From Mucilaginibacter sp. dw_454 (lineage in GTDB: Bacteria > Bacteroidota > Bacteroidia > Sphingobacteriales > Sphingobacteriaceae): a stretch of 64,000 bases of DNA. Made by a program: the position numbers and the translations under genes. A model generated the notes under the pieces. It saw nothing but the letters and a program-made list of their open reading frames with translations, was not told the origin of the DNA and ran no database searches. Positions 63,635 to 64,000 of the stretch are shown piece after piece (positions within the stretch are counted from its first letter, which is position 1; the number at the start of each line of letters is the position of its first letter). Location of the stretch: assembly GCF_018449775.1 (NCBI RefSeq), contig NZ_JAAVVB010000001.1, forward strand, positions 248,001 to 312,000. Direction: 5' to 3'.

Positions 63635-64000
63635 ATGCCGATCGCAAAATCCACCGATTCTATATTTAGCCAGCTTGAAGATTGCGGGCATAAAAAAGTT
63701 GTTTATTGTAGCGACCCGGATACCGGGTTACAAGCAATTATAGCAATTCATAATACCGTATTGGGTCCGGCCCTGGGCGGTGTGCGCATGTGGACCTATA
63801 AAACCGAAGCCGAGGCATTGGCCGACGTACTACGCCTTTCAAGAAGCATGACTTATAAAGCCGCTATATCGGGCCTTAACCTGGGTGGTGGCAGTGCCGT
63901 GATTATTGGCGATTCGCGCAAGCAAAAAACAGAAGTATTACTACGCAAGTTCGGCCGTTTTGTAAAAAACCTTAATGGCGAGTTTATAGCAGGCGAAGAT
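63635..64000 (+). CDS. Leucine dehydrogenase (Glu/Leu/Phe/Val dehydrogenase family), partial
   Basis: The start is at 63635 and the gene continues past the window. The visible residues include IHNTVLGPALGGVRMW and the catalytic-Lys block MTYKAAISGLNLGGGSAV, which identify the amino-acid dehydrogenase family; Leu/Val/Phe specificity cannot be told from the N-terminus alone. A perfect -7 element TACTTTTG at 63608-63615 gives a 14-base leader. The ATG was chosen accordingly. Confidence 0.85.
   Translation, partial: MPIAKSTDSIFSQLEDCGHKKVVYCSDPDTGLQAIIAIHNTVLGPALGGVRMWTYKTEAEALADVLRLSRSMTYKAAISGLNLGGGSAVIIGDSRKQKTEVLLRKFGRFVKNLNGEFIAGED

Noticed and set aside
63307..63669. Open frame of about 120 codons on the plus strand
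   Set aside because: It runs through the nested inverted repeats and has no homology-like pattern.

Overview
The window looks like a chromosomal segment of a Bacteroidota member, most likely a Sphingobacteriaceae bacterium (Mucilaginibacter/Pedobacter-like). Evidence: -7 promoter elements of the form TAnnTTTG, PUR-type DUF3276 and DUF5362 proteins, MgtE, YchF and leucine dehydrogenase neighbours, a serine-palmitoyltransferase-like enzyme, and extragenic repeats. It has two parts. From base 1 to about 55.27 kb it is a compact, visibly more G+C-rich accessory island. From about 55.3 kb to the end it is ordinary core genome. The junction is marked by a tRNA-Arg(CCG) gene cut off exactly after its anticodon stem (55266-55308, minus strand), next to two small DNA-binding-like genes.

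The island reads as one low-oxygen survival programme. Left to right it holds: the end of a cbb3-oxidase (fix) cluster with a SafE/TauE-like protein; hemH; pta-ackA; hemA; a KAS III; three tandem-UspA proteins; YceI and a porin; two zinc alcohol dehydrogenases; anaerobic hemN; a FixL-like heme-PAS histidine kinase with a partner fusing a receiver domain to a CRP/FNR regulator; phosphoketolase, a glucan-phosphorylase-like protein, an Mg P-type ATPase and a VIT-family protein; an L,D-transpeptidase-like pseudoenzyme; copA and queD; an aldehyde dehydrogenase; two alpha-oxoamine synthases with a degenerate GcvH, DUF983 and two tandem methyltransferases; a second CRP-family regulator; a heterodimeric ABC exporter; BON and active L,D-transpeptidase genes; a FixH-like fragment; a PNPOx-like flavoprotein; a DsbA-like protein; a CHAD protein; and an ArsR-OYE-LLM redox operon.

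The main discovery is regulatory. A 12-bp palindrome TGAY-N4-RTCA (sometimes CTCA) lies before almost every operon of the island. Its distance from the first base of the box to the first base of the -7 element takes two main values, about 57 bp or about 35 bp (two helical turns apart). Several promoters carry two boxes 22 bp apart that occupy both positions at once, and single boxes sit between divergent promoters. At many of these promoters the -7 element is only 3-5 bp from the start codon, which predicts leaderless mRNAs. The encoded FixL-like kinase keeps the heme-ligand His and distal Arg spacing of FixL, and its partner is a REC-CRP fusion with FNR-like recognition residues (E..SR). I infer an oxygen-sensing phosphorelay that collapses the rhizobial FixL-FixJ-FixK cascade into two proteins and drives the whole island, in function reminiscent of the mycobacterial DosR dormancy regulon.

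Metabolically the regulon would combine high-affinity respiration and heme supply (cbb3 accessory, HemA, HemN, with HemH nearby) with fermentation to acetate and ethanol (phosphoketolase, Pta-AckA, ADH, ALDH), envelope remodelling (L,D-transpeptidases, lipid-type synthases, methyltransferases) and stress proteins. Several members are family outliers that have lost a catalytic residue, and at least two are microproteins of 35 and 44 residues.

The right part (55.5-64 kb) is conventional: metallophosphoesterase, YchF, MgtE, DUF5362, DUF3276, an ABC exporter, a GNAT and the start of leucine dehydrogenase. It contains three extragenic repeat elements and I saw none of the island's palindromes in its intergenic regions.
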